Source: Gammaproteobacteria bacterium
GTDB lineage: Bacteria > Pseudomonadota > Gammaproteobacteria > Pseudomonadales > Halieaceae
Length of the DNA: 64,000 bases
Direction of reading: 5' to 3'
Assembly (NCBI GenBank): GCA_024686215.1
Contig: JAIBDN010000001.1
Coordinates: 1-64,000, forward strand
The notes below the pieces were generated by a model, which was not told where the DNA came from, ran no database searches, and saw only the letters and a list, made by a program, of their open reading frames with translations. Positions 18,769 to 27,301 of the stretch are shown here, one piece after another; position 1 is the stretch's first letter, and each line of letters begins with the position of its first letter. The position numbers were made by a program, and so were the translations under genes.

Positions 18769-19456
18769 GTGGCAGTGCTACAAAAACAACGATGAGTTGG
18801 ACCAGGCGCTGGCCGAACATATCGCGGCCAGGCTGCAAGACGATATCGCCAGTTACGGCCAGGCAAGCCTCGCGGTATCAGGTGGCGGTACGCCGAAAAA
18901 CATGTTCCGCTTGCTGTCTCACACAGAGCTCGACTGGGCCCGGGTTTGGGTAACATTGGTGGACGAACGCTGGGTAGGTGCCGAGCATGCCGATTCAAAC
19001 GAACGACTGGTGCGGGAAAACCTGTTGCAACACGCGGCGGCGGGCGCGCACTTCGTCAGCCTGAAAAGCCAGCATGATGACGCCGAGCAGGGCCTGGCAG
19101 AAGTGGCGGCACGACTGGGTGAGCTGCAGTTCCCCCTGTCCATGGTGGTGTTAGGCATGGGCGGCGACGGACACACCGCGTCCTGGTTTCCGCAGGCTGT
19201 AAACCTGCAACAACTGCTGCAGCACAGCAATAAGGCGCTACTGGGCGCCAGCGATCCAGTCACCGCACCACACCAGCGCATCACCCTGACACTAAGCGCA
19301 GTGCTCAATAGCCGCGACATCGCCATACATATCACCGGTGAAGAGAAAAGGGCAGTGCTGGAACGCGCTAACGCACAGGGCTATCCAATTGCTGCAATCC
19401 TGCAGCAACAGCAAAACCCCGCCACTATCTGGTGGGCTCCTGATCCCGCCGGGTAA
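18761..19456 (+). CDS. pgl: 6-phosphogluconolactonase
   Basis: 231 residues from ATG 18761, inside the zwf 3' end. The DevB-type family motifs are present: AVSGGGTPK near 45-53, VDERWVG near 73-79, and GMGGDGHTASWFP near 135-147. It hydrolyses 6-phosphogluconolactone. The zwf-pgl overlap is the usual gammaproteobacterial arrangement; edd, glk and eda do not follow. The stop is one base from the stop of the convergent alcohol dehydrogenase gene. Confidence 0.95.
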   Translation: MSEWQCYKNNDELDQALAEHIAARLQDDIASYGQASLAVSGGGTPKNMFRLLSHTELDWARVWVTLVDERWVGAEHADSNERLVRENLLQHAAAGAHFVSLKSQHDDAEQGLAEVAARLGELQFPLSMVVLGMGGDGHTASWFPQAVNLQQLLQHSNKALLGASDPVTAPHQRITLTLSAVLNSRDIAIHITGEEKRAVLERANAQGYPIAAILQQQQNPATIWWAPDPAG

Positions 19457-19457
19457 C

Positions 19458-20663
19458 TCAGTCCGTTATGTGGGAGAGAATCGCAACAACACTTTCTTTA
19501 TCCAGCAACCGTGGTACCGGATACAGGGCGCCCTCGGCAATCGCCAGATCAGTGATGTAGGGATAGTCTTCGCGCTTGATTAACGTGGAGTGATCGGGAA
19601 TACCCACTTCGGTACGCAGATCCCGCACTGCCTTTACAAAATGATGCGCCAACTGGCTTTCCCCATCTCCCGGTTCACCAAGACCCAGTAACTGCGCCAG
19701 TTCAGCCAGCCGCTGCTGCGCCTCGTCATGACAGAAATCCAGTACATGCGGCAATACCAGCGCATTAGCCAAGCCGTGGGGAATGCCGTATTTACCGCCC
19801 AACTGGTGTGCTATCGCATGCACGTTGCCAACGTTCACCTGGTTGATTGCCAGGCCAGCATAGTAAGCGCCCATAGCCATACCGTCCCGGGCCCCGAGAT
19901 TGCTCCCGTCATGAAAGGCAGTCGGCAGGTTGTCAAAAATCAGTTTCACTGCAATACGCGCATCCTGCAAACGGGTGCCCCGCTCCCATACGCCGATATA
20001 GGCCTCGATGGCATGCGTAAGCGCATCCATTCCTGTGGCGGCGGTAATATGCGGCGGCAAACCGGTAATGAGATCCGCGTCCAGCGCCACAGCCTCAGGC
20101 AACAGCGGGCCCCCGGATATCACGCCTTTCTGATGCGTGACCGGATCCGATATCACCGCTCCCATCGTCGCCTCGGAACCGGTCCCTGAGGTAGTGGGTA
20201 TGGCATACACGCGCAACACATCATGCTTGACCTTGCCAAAACCTACCCAATCTACCGGATTGTCATCACTGGTGGCCGAGGCCGCAATAATCTTCGCCGC
20301 ATCAATAGAAGAACCACCGCCAATCGCCAGAACGGCTTCGCTGCCATGGCTCTTGGCAATCGCGGCACCGGCGGCCACATGACCATAAGTAGGGTCTGGC
20401 AATACCCCGTCGTAGTAGGCGATATCTACATCAGAAGCGATCAGTGCAGCAGCCGCACGCTCAACCACACCCAAATCACGTAAGGGTTTGTCGGTCACCA
20501 GCAACACTTTCTGCACCCCGGTACGAATAATGTGCTCACACAGCGCACGGGAACTGCCACTGCCAGCGAAGGTGTGATGGCGCGCACCCGGGCCCAGACC
20601 TGCCAAGGTCTTCATCAGGAACAGATACAGGGTATGCATGATCTTACGCAGGAACATCGGCAT
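19458..20663 (-). CDS. iron-containing alcohol dehydrogenase
   Basis: 401 residues, ATG 20663 with CGGAG upstream. Group III dehydrogenase features: nucleotide-binding GGGSSIDAAK near 116-125, PTTSGTGSEAT near 155-165, and iron ligands in ALDADLI, HAIEAYIG and HAIAHQLGGKYGIPHG. It interconverts an alcohol and an aldehyde or ketone with NAD(P). It lies convergent with zwf-pgl. A candidate promoter with an inverted repeat between its boxes lies just upstream (20696-20724). Confidence 0.92.
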   Translation of the reverse strand: MPMFLRKIMHTLYLFLMKTLAGLGPGARHHTFAGSGSSRALCEHIIRTGVQKVLLVTDKPLRDLGVVERAAAALIASDVDIAYYDGVLPDPTYGHVAAGAAIAKSHGSEAVLAIGGGSSIDAAKIIAASATSDDNPVDWVGFGKVKHDVLRVYAIPTTSGTGSEATMGAVISDPVTHQKGVISGGPLLPEAVALDADLITGLPPHITAATGMDALTHAIEAYIGVWERGTRLQDARIAVKLIFDNLPTAFHDGSNLGARDGMAMGAYYAGLAINQVNVGNVHAIAHQLGGKYGIPHGLANALVLPHVLDFCHDEAQQRLAELAQLLGLGEPGDGESQLAHHFVKAVRDLRTEVGIPDHSTLIKREDYPYITDLAIAEGALYPVPRLLDKESVVAILSHITD

Positions 20664-20695
20664 TACTTACTCCGCGGACACTTCGACCGGAATTA

Positions 20696-20724
20696 ATTAT
20701 ATGTATACCAACATACTAGCAAAA
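20696..20724 (-). promoter_or_regulatory. candidate promoter and operator of the iron alcohol dehydrogenase
   Basis: Read on the minus strand, a perfect minus-10 TATAAT lies at 20696-20701. A weak minus-35 (TTGCTA or TTTGCT) lies at about 20717-20723. The spacer contains TATGT-N6-ACATA (20700-20715), an inverted repeat placed as a repressor operator would be. Its TGTATAC core is shared with the palindrome at 26546-26557 next to the TetR gene. Confidence 0.4.
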
Positions 20725-20779
20725 ATGTAGCGTGGCACTCACGTTTGTTACCAGCCGTCCAGATTCCAGGGTCGCCCTA

Positions 20780-20793
20780 TTGATCAGGATCAA
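20780..20793. promoter_or_regulatory. perfect FNR/Anr-type site
   Basis: TTGATCAGGATCAA matches the FNR consensus TTGAT-N4-ATCAA in all ten fixed positions. It lies 84 bases before the start of the small cytochrome c gene at 20878. A TAAACT at 20834-20839 could be the minus-10, which would place the site centre about 60 bases upstream of transcription start, a known activating position for FNR. Oxygen-dependent control of the cytochrome is inferred. Confidence 0.7.
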
Positions 20794-20877
20794 CGCTTTA
20801 TCAGCCACAGCGGACACATGGCGCAGCAGCGTCTAAACTATCAGGTACCGATTGCACTGAAAGACAGGAGCAACCTT

Positions 20878-21213
20878 ATGCGAGTCCGGCTAGCAAGAAT
20901 TTCTATTATTACCCTGACGGTATTCAGTGGCTATGTGTTGGCATCAGAGCGTCTTGATGACGGGCACGCTGCCTATAAAGAAAACTGTGGCCAATGCCAT
21001 GACAGCGGCGAACAGGGTGCGCCTATAACCAACAAGCCACAAGACTGGGTAAACCGCTCCCGCTTATGGGATGCGGTGCTACTGGAGCACGCCGAAAAAG
21101 GTTACTTGAAGATGCCCGCCAAGGGTGGCGCCGAACAGGCCAGTGAATATGAGGTTAAGGCCGCCGCAGAATACATGGTGACGATTACTCACCCGGACAT
21201 GCCTCACGACTAG
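20878..21213 (+). CDS. small periplasmic cytochrome c (c5-like)
   Basis: 111 residues from ATG 20878, with GACAGGAG upstream. A signal peptide (residues 1-22, ending VLASE) is followed by heme-attachment motif CGQCH (37-41). Met79 in LKMPAKGG is the likely second axial ligand. The final helix (EYEVKAAAEYMV) is typical of class I cytochromes. It carries electrons in the periplasm. The FNR-type site upstream suggests induction at low oxygen. No oxidase or reductase gene is next to it. Confidence 0.9.
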   Translation: MRVRLARISIITLTVFSGYVLASERLDDGHAAYKENCGQCHDSGEQGAPITNKPQDWVNRSRLWDAVLLEHAEKGYLKMPAKGGAEQASEYEVKAAAEYMVTITHPDMPHD

Positions 21214-21227
21214 AAAGCAGTTTCCGT

Positions 21228-22403
21228 TCAGTTTTTCTGCCCGGGTAACATCAGCGACAATATGGCGGAGCATACCAGCGCCACCGCCAGGGCGAGCAAC
21301 ACCACATTATAGTGGCCCATACTGTCGAAGGCGTATCCCGCCAGCGGCGCGCCTACCAGGCCGAAAGGCAGGAACAATGGCATTTGCGCGCCGTTAACCT
21401 GACCGATAATCCCTGCGTCAAAATAACGACTATTGAGATAAGGGTGCATGGGAATAAAGGCGCCTCCGCCAAATCCCAGCAGGCACATGGCCGGAATAAC
21501 AGCGGACGCGTCAGCAGCTGAATACAACGCATACAAGCCCGCAACCTGTATCAGGCATAAACCCGCAGCCAACCATTTCGCGTAGCCCTTGGCGGCATCT
21601 CCCAGCCAGGCAATCATACCCTTACCAGTAAAACCGGCGAGACCCGCAACCGACAGGAACCAGCCGGCCTGCGCCACGCTGTAGCCTTTACTGATGAAAT
21701 AGGGGGGGTAGCAAACCGCCAGCACAATCGCCACATTCAATCCCAGGGCGACGCAAAATCCGATTAGCCAGAATGGACGACCCCGGGTAATCTCGCCGCT
21801 TGCCTGCGCCGCTGTCGGACTTACGCCGCCGGCATTGGCGGGAATGCCCCTTAACACTACTGTCCACTGCACGACCAATATGGTCAATGCCATAAACAAA
21901 AGCGTCTGGCGCCAATCCAGTTTGGCCAGTAACAACCCTACCACCGGTGGCAGTGTGGTCCCCGCCAGGCTAATACCCATGGCCGCAACGGCCAGGGCCC
22001 TGGCCTCACGACCGCTGTAGATTTTCACCATCAGGCCATTGATTACCACGGGGCCGTACATGGTCATGCCCAGGGCAAAAAACAGGAAACCCACAGCCGC
22101 CAGTAACAAACTGGGCATCTGGCTAATCGCACACAGGGATAACATCGCCAGGCTGACACCGGTGAGGATGAGTCGCCGTATCGGCACACGGTCAGCCAGT
22201 TTACCGATTCTGGGCGCAACAATACCCGGCACCAGCAACAGAGCTACAGGACCTATATTCAACATAGCGACGCCTACCCCGAATTCCCGGGACAGGGGCT
22301 CGACAAAGAAGCCGTAGATACTCACCAGGCCAGGGCCGAAGCAGAGACAGGTCATGCCGCAGAATGCGGGGAGCCATTGACGCATAGGGGATAGTTGGTT
22401 CAA
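21228..22403 (-). CDS. MFS transporter
   Basis: 391 residues with about twelve membrane helices and the MFS loop pattern PRIGKLADRVPIRR after the second helix (about residues 62-75). It resembles monocarboxylate/oxalate-type symporters. Start TTG 22403 gives the longest frame; ATG 22385 is an alternative and neither has a clear ribosome site. It reads in the same direction as the Rieske operon, 132 bp behind it, and may import that pathway's substrate or export a product. The 132-bp gap shows no strong terminator. Confidence 0.85.
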   Translation of the reverse strand: MNQLSPMRQWLPAFCGMTCLCFGPGLVSIYGFFVEPLSREFGVGVAMLNIGPVALLLVPGIVAPRIGKLADRVPIRRLILTGVSLAMLSLCAISQMPSLLLAAVGFLFFALGMTMYGPVVINGLMVKIYSGREARALAVAAMGISLAGTTLPPVVGLLLAKLDWRQTLLFMALTILVVQWTVVLRGIPANAGGVSPTAAQASGEITRGRPFWLIGFCVALGLNVAIVLAVCYPPYFISKGYSVAQAGWFLSVAGLAGFTGKGMIAWLGDAAKGYAKWLAAGLCLIQVAGLYALYSAADASAVIPAMCLLGFGGGAFIPMHPYLNSRYFDAGIIGQVNGAQMPLFLPFGLVGAPLAGYAFDSMGHYNVVLLALAVALVCSAILSLMLPGQKN

Positions 22404-22535
22404 AGATGTGGGGGAAAGTAACCCGAGACCGGCGGCGACAGTGAATGGCCGCTGCGGAAGCTACAGGAACGCGATTGCGACGGGGCTCGGAATACTCTCC
22501 CGGGCACCCGCCGCTGGCACAATTCCACGTTCAGG

Positions 22536-23315
22536 TCAGCTCTTCCTGGGCCCACCATTTTCGCCCGGCCAACGCGAGCCAGAGATGGTATCGACGAAGG
22601 GCAGGAAGCCTTCGGGGTCCAGTTTTCCAGCCAGTTTCATTTCCCGATCAAGGAAAATCGGCCACCACAGGTGTGCGGAAACCTGCTCACGCATGGGCAG
22701 TTTTGACGCCAGCGGATCCCAGGGACTGTCACGCAAAATCAGGTCACCCTGCACCTCTTCACGCCACGCAGTGCCGTAGCGGCTGCGCACGTGTACCACG
22801 TGTGGCGGGAAGTCATAGCCGGTAGCGGGGCCGCCCACGCTGACCGCGCGCGATACCTTGATCCACCACTCATTGTGATCGTAGTCTTCCAGCGGTTCAG
22901 TGGGGCCAGTGGATACGCCTTTAAATTCTACAAAGGTGTAACCCTGGTGAGTGCAGCGCGCTGTCACCTGAGGGCCCAGGCGATAGAACTCGGTAGAACA
23001 CGGGTACTTGGGCTGACCGTTGGTTTCCTGGCTGATGAAAATTGCCGACTCCTGATCAATACCATAACCCAGAATGTATTCACCCTGAACACCATTGTAG
23101 TCTGCGTCTATCGCGGTAACGATGCCGTACTCAGGCTCATCGGGCACGGGAAAGTTGTAGATCGTGAGCGTCACGTGAGGATTTGCGCCTGGCTCGATAC
23201 CGGGTGGTAGCAATGCGGCAATCGCCTCTGGATCAGTCTTGTAAATGATCTTCAGCATAGGCCAGTTGACGATATCACCGGGGTTGCCCTGGGGCGCACC
23301 TGCTTCATTGGACAT
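22536..23315 (-). CDS. acetoacetate decarboxylase family protein
   Basis: 259 residues from ATG 23315, eight bases after AGGAAAGG (a GTG at 23324 is less likely). The protein matches the acetoacetate decarboxylase fold; NGQPKYPC near 103-110 holds a lysine at the place of the Schiff-base lysine of the classic enzyme (usually GYPKK). Many family members are not decarboxylases but handle cyclic or aldol substrates, so the reaction is open. It is last in the run of amidohydrolase, Rieske oxygenase and SDR genes, which suggests a role in ring or keto-acid breakdown. Confidence 0.8.
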   Translation of the reverse strand: MSNEAGAPQGNPGDIVNWPMLKIIYKTDPEAIAALLPPGIEPGANPHVTLTIYNFPVPDEPEYGIVTAIDADYNGVQGEYILGYGIDQESAIFISQETNGQPKYPCSTEFYRLGPQVTARCTHQGYTFVEFKGVSTGPTEPLEDYDHNEWWIKVSRAVSVGGPATGYDFPPHVVHVRSRYGTAWREEVQGDLILRDSPWDPLASKLPMREQVSAHLWWPIFLDREMKLAGKLDPEGFLPFVDTISGSRWPGENGGPRKS

Positions 23316-23367
23316 AGTGTTCACCTTTCCTGTTTTTCTGTGTTGTAGGTTTATCGATTAATTTAGC

Positions 23368-24249
23368 TCAGGTACCAACCATCATTGGCACCGGTGTTTC
23401 GCGGTTGAGAATCATGTCGGCCCGCGCCTGGATCTTGGCATCGGTATCCTCCGTGGTGGCGAGCAGCCAAAAAGCATCTTCACGCAGACCGGCGACGGCC
23501 ATTGCGGCAACCTCATCAGGATGTGTGGTCTGTAAGTCGATGCCAAACTCAGCACACATTTTTTTCATATCCTCGACGGAACTGATACCTGACTCATTAC
23601 CTTCCACTTCCTTCTTCAACTCCTGCGGGCGCACCCGACCGGAATTGAACAGGCCCGTATCTACCACGTGGGGGCCGGGAAACAGCGCGCTGACCTTAAC
23701 CGGGCTCTGCGCCGCGCTGACCTGGTAGTGCAAGTTCTCTGTAATAGCATGCACCGCAGCTTTACTGGCGGTATAGATGGGCTGATCCGGATACACCAGG
23801 AAAGCACCATTACCAGAACCGGTCACAACAAAATGTGCGGGCTCATTCTGGGCCATCAAACGCGGCATAAACGCCTTTATAGAATTGATCACTCCCCACA
23901 TGTTCACGTTCAGACACCACTGCCAGTCTTTATCAGAGTAATCCCACATGGCACCGGACTCACCGGCGCCAATACCCGCGTTGGCGAATACCAGGTGGAT
24001 GCCACCAAATTGTTCCTGAGCCTTATCCGCAAGTTCATTCAGACTTTCCGCTGAGGTCACATCGCAGAACTGCACCAGGCTCTCGATACCTTCCGCTGCC
24101 AGGTCAGACTGCACCTGTTCCATGGCCTTGCCATCCACATCGCCCACTGCGATTTTTGCACCCAGGCGACCCAGGGCAAATGCCAATGAACGACCCACGC
24201 CACTTGCACCGCCGGTAATCACGGCAACCTTGTTGTTGAAGTCCTGCAC
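23368..24249 (-). CDS. SDR family NAD(P)-dependent oxidoreductase
   Basis: 293 residues with a GTG start at 24249 that overlaps the Rieske gene stop by one base; CGGGAG lies upstream, so translation is coupled. Classical SDR motifs: TGGASGVGR (12-20), NAG (90-92) and catalytic Tyr159-Lys163 (YTASK). Asp37-Asp39 in VGDVDG suggests NAD rather than NADP. It probably oxidises a hydroxyl formed by the oxygenase. Slightly longer than the 250-residue norm because of an extended C-terminal part. Confidence 0.9.
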   Translation of the reverse strand: MQDFNNKVAVITGGASGVGRSLAFALGRLGAKIAVGDVDGKAMEQVQSDLAAEGIESLVQFCDVTSAESLNELADKAQEQFGGIHLVFANAGIGAGESGAMWDYSDKDWQWCLNVNMWGVINSIKAFMPRLMAQNEPAHFVVTGSGNGAFLVYPDQPIYTASKAAVHAITENLHYQVSAAQSPVKVSALFPGPHVVDTGLFNSGRVRPQELKKEVEGNESGISSVEDMKKMCAEFGIDLQTTHPDEVAAMAVAGLREDAFWLLATTEDTDAKIQARADMILNRETPVPMMVGT

Positions 24250-25223
24250 TATGCGATCTCCCGCTTGTCATTTTCTGTGACGTAAAACTGGCGCACCCAC
24301 TTGCGGAACATCACCAGGGTTGTGTCTTCTTTGCAAAAAACCGGGCGACGCTTGTGTACCTTGTTCGCCCAGATTGGGTAGTCGTCATCCAGGCCTGAAA
24401 TAATACCCTGCATCACATCATCACCCGCCAGGTCCTCAATTTCACGACGTACAGTCAAGGTCCAGCGCATGCGAGTTTCATGTGCGTTAATCGGCTGGGC
24501 ACTGTTGTACATGACCATCTCTGCTCCAGGGCCATAGGTATTGCGCACCAGTGCGAATCCGGGGCTATAGACCGTGGCATGCAGCTGACTGGGAATATCC
24601 GCATTGCTGGCATCAGAGTTGAGATGCAGGATACGGCCGTTGTCCTCAATGGTTACTTCCGAGGGCGGCACGTCTGGTTGCTTGTGCACAAACTGAAAGT
24701 GTACCGGGTCGCAGGAATTCTCCGCGATGTCCTGCACATGTGCGGGCACCAGGAATTCTGCGTAGCGCGGCGCTGTCCAGTCGGGGTGATTCAGCTCCGG
24801 GAGATCCGGGAGCTCCCACTGTGGGCCGGTGTTTTCCGGATGGAACCAAATGTAGATCTCACCGTTCTTTTCCTCCGTGTGCCAGGTACGCACCCGGGCG
24901 CGCTCGGGGATTTCGTCACAGTAGGGAATTTTTTCACATTTGCCGTCAGTGCCAAACTGCCAGCCGTGAAAAGGGCAGCGAATAGACTCACCGATCACCC
25001 GGCCCTCTACGCCCAGGTTCGCGCCCAGGTGCGGACAAAAAGCGTCCTGCAGCACCGCGCGACCAGAACGCGTGCGATACAGGGCTAACTCCCGGTCAAA
25101 TGCTGTTACCGACTTGACCTCGCCCACCAGCAGCTCATGGCTGCGCGAGACAGAGAACCAGCCCATGGGGAAATCCGGGGTGGTATTGGTCTTGGATTCA
25201 CATGCTTCTACGATAGTCATCAT
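24249..25223 (-). CDS. Rieske non-heme iron oxygenase, KshA/Neverland-like
   Basis: 324 residues. Rieske [2Fe-2S] ligands are Cys63, His65 (CPHLGANLG), Cys83 and His86 (CPFHGW). The catalytic iron motif N-x2-D-x2-H-x4-H is at 169-180 (Asn169, Asp172, His175, His180). The CPHLGAxLG...CPFHGW signature is typical of the steroid-acting group, such as 3-ketosteroid 9-alpha-hydroxylase and cholesterol 7-desaturase. It hydroxylates a polycyclic or terpenoid substrate using O2 and electrons from a separate reductase. No ferredoxin reductase gene lies beside it. GGAGAG precedes ATG 25223. Confidence 0.9.
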   Translation of the reverse strand: MMTIVEACESKTNTTPDFPMGWFSVSRSHELLVGEVKSVTAFDRELALYRTRSGRAVLQDAFCPHLGANLGVEGRVIGESIRCPFHGWQFGTDGKCEKIPYCDEIPERARVRTWHTEEKNGEIYIWFHPENTGPQWELPDLPELNHPDWTAPRYAEFLVPAHVQDIAENSCDPVHFQFVHKQPDVPPSEVTIEDNGRILHLNSDASNADIPSQLHATVYSPGFALVRNTYGPGAEMVMYNSAQPINAHETRMRWTLTVRREIEDLAGDDVMQGIISGLDDDYPIWANKVHKRRPVFCKEDTTLVMFRKWVRQFYVTENDKREIA

Positions 25224-25259
25224 TGCTCTCCGGATTAATTAGTCCAGTTCCTTTGTGTA

Positions 25260-26474
25260 TTAACTAAAAAGTGATGTGTCGGGGCCGATATCATCAGCAA
25301 TGCTTTGCAAGCGCTGACGATCCAGACCATAGAAATCAATAGCGTTTTCTCCGAGGATCTTGCGCCCGTCCTGCTCAGGAAAGTTGCCGAAATTATCTTT
25401 GAGGTACTGTCCGGTATTGGGCCAGCTGCCTTCCGGGTGGGGGAAATCGCTGCCCCACATGATTTTTTCAAGGCCGATGTCGTCTCTGCCGTCAAGATCG
25501 GCACGCAGCACGCAGGAAGCTCCGATACCCACATTGCGCTGGAAGTATCCGCTGGGTTGCATGGACAGATGACTGCGAAAGTCTCCCAACTTCGCGGAGA
25601 TATTGCCCTCGTTGAATTGAAAATCCATCAAGCGCAGCCAGGTGGGCAGCATAAACATAGTGCCACCTTCCACGATCATCACTTTCAATTTCGGGAAGCG
25701 TTCAAAAACACCCCCCCAAATCATGAAGGTGAGGGGCCGGTAAAGCCACCACATGACCTCGGAAACATAGATGCCCATAGCACCGGGTAATTCGTCGCGG
25801 CGGTCCTCTACGGGGAAGCCGGAGCCAAAATATTCGGGGTGGGGAGCAGGACCCGAGTGAAAGTGGACGATCACCCCGAGGTCCTCACAGACTTCCCAGA
25901 ATGGGTCATACTTGACGTGGTGGTAAGGGTCCTGGTCGAGCCACATGGTGGGGATCATCACCGCAGTCAGCCCGTTATCCACACACCAACGCACCGCTTC
26001 CACCGCTTGCGCGACATCCCAAAGAAGGGGAATTGAGGCCACGCCAATGTGGCGCGCCGGGTCATTGGCACACCATTCGGCCAACCAGCGGTTATGCGCC
26101 ATGGCCCCAGCCCACTGCAGTTCGGGAACCATATCCCGGGGCGACAGACCCAGACCGGCACCAAAAGGTGGCGTATTTTTCTCGGTAATACCATCAGGGA
26201 AAATCACCTCGGCGGCGATGCCGTCCCCGGTCAACATATTCAGGCGCTCTTTATAGTCCCACGCACCGGTGAGCTGCTGTTTGATAGGCGCGCGCCAGGC
26301 ATCGTTGATCTCTTTAATCAGGAAGGTGGACTCAGCATGCTCCATCATCTCAATAGTCACCGGCACCGCCATGTCCATCATCTGATGATATTTCGACTCC
26401 ACATAGGGCTTGTAATCGGCTATAGGCAGGCCGGCGTGACAATCCGTGGACACCACGATAAGACGATCTGACAT
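25260..26474 (-). CDS. amidohydrolase family protein (ACMSD-like barrel)
   Basis: 404 residues of the amidohydrolase-2 type. The first metal-binding motif is the D-x-H form (STDCHAG, near 9-15) rather than H-x-H. Further likely ligands are in VHFHSGP (near 205) and WGSDFPH (near 345). Members decarboxylate or hydrolyse ring-cleavage products and often sit in aromatic, terpenoid or steroid operons. It is the first gene of the leftward operon, with GAGAGAG before ATG 26474, and is divergent from the TetR gene. Confidence 0.88.
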   Translation of the reverse strand: MSDRLIVVSTDCHAGLPIADYKPYVESKYHQMMDMAVPVTIEMMEHAESTFLIKEINDAWRAPIKQQLTGAWDYKERLNMLTGDGIAAEVIFPDGITEKNTPPFGAGLGLSPRDMVPELQWAGAMAHNRWLAEWCANDPARHIGVASIPLLWDVAQAVEAVRWCVDNGLTAVMIPTMWLDQDPYHHVKYDPFWEVCEDLGVIVHFHSGPAPHPEYFGSGFPVEDRRDELPGAMGIYVSEVMWWLYRPLTFMIWGGVFERFPKLKVMIVEGGTMFMLPTWLRLMDFQFNEGNISAKLGDFRSHLSMQPSGYFQRNVGIGASCVLRADLDGRDDIGLEKIMWGSDFPHPEGSWPNTGQYLKDNFGNFPEQDGRKILGENAIDFYGLDRQRLQSIADDIGPDTSLFS

Positions 26475-26510
26475 GTAAAAACTCTCTCACTTCGGCTGGC
26501 TAAAACTAAT

Positions 26511-26557
26511 GGGCAATACCTTGCCCAAATGAGCAAACTTGCACATTTGTATACAAA
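26511..26557. promoter_or_regulatory. two palindromes between the amidohydrolase and TetR genes
   Basis: GGGCAA-TACC-TTGCCC (26511-26526) and TTTGTATACAAA (26546-26557) are perfect inverted repeats in the 127-bp divergent gap. The second is the size and symmetry expected of a TetR-family operator. Its position would allow control of both the catabolic operon and the tetR gene. Which palindrome is bound is not known. Confidence 0.55.
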
Positions 26558-26601
26558 ATAGTTTAATGTTTGAAAAATTGCAACCATATTACGGATTGTT
26601 C

Positions 26602-27225
26602 ATGGAGATCACTGAGGCACCCCCTGGACGCCGTGAAAAGCGCAAACAGGAGATTCGCACCCGTATTGAGGATGCGGCCTACCGTCTGTTCAGGACCCAG
26701 GGCATTGAAGACACCAGCATCGAGCAAATCTGTGTGGAAGCCGATGTTGCCCGGCGCACTTTTTACGGCCACTTCACCAACAAGCACGCCCTTTTGGGTG
26801 GCTTGGGTATCTCCCGACTGTACAACCAGTCCGAACCCATGCTGCGTCAGTTAATGAGCAACCAGCAAACCACCCGCGGACGGCTGGAGGCCATGATCGA
26901 CTATATAGAAGCCAACTTTTCTGGCTACGAGGAGATAGACCGGCAACTGATCCTTATCGCTCCTTCGGCCTTCGCAGAAGACCGGGAGCAGCAGCGTGAA
27001 ATCGGCAACTCATCCATGGCCAGCTTTACCCAACTGATAACCGCTGGGCTACAACTGGGTGATGTGAGTACCAAATTCTCTCCCGAGATCCTCGCCTCCA
27101 TGGTAGTGGGCACACTCAATATGCTGAGCACCAACTGGGCCATGGACAGCGACTATCCGATTTTCGCCAAACTGGAGGAAGCGCGCACTATGTTCGAGTA
27201 CCTGATCTGCAAGGACAAGGTATAA
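26602..27225 (+). CDS. TetR-family transcriptional regulator
   Basis: 207 residues from ATG 26602. The frame is open further upstream (ATG 26566, TTG 26539), but 26602 gives the usual short lead before the first DNA-binding helix and has a GGA seven bases upstream. The TetR helix-turn-helix is near residues 14-60, with VARRTFYGHFTNK in the recognition region. The C-terminal ligand domain is typical in length. It is divergent from the Rieske operon and precedes the racemase, so it probably represses both until a pathway intermediate (perhaps an acyl-CoA) binds. Confidence 0.88.
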   Translation: MEITEAPPGRREKRKQEIRTRIEDAAYRLFRTQGIEDTSIEQICVEADVARRTFYGHFTNKHALLGGLGISRLYNQSEPMLRQLMSNQQTTRGRLEAMIDYIEANFSGYEEIDRQLILIAPSAFAEDREQQREIGNSSMASFTQLITAGLQLGDVSTKFSPEILASMVVGTLNMLSTNWAMDSDYPIFAKLEEARTMFEYLICKDKV

Positions 27226-27301
27226 GGCCCTTGGCGCCATTGCCGCGGCCACGCTGCAACGACATCCTCTACGCTCACATCGCTAAATCGGAGACCTTCC
27301 C

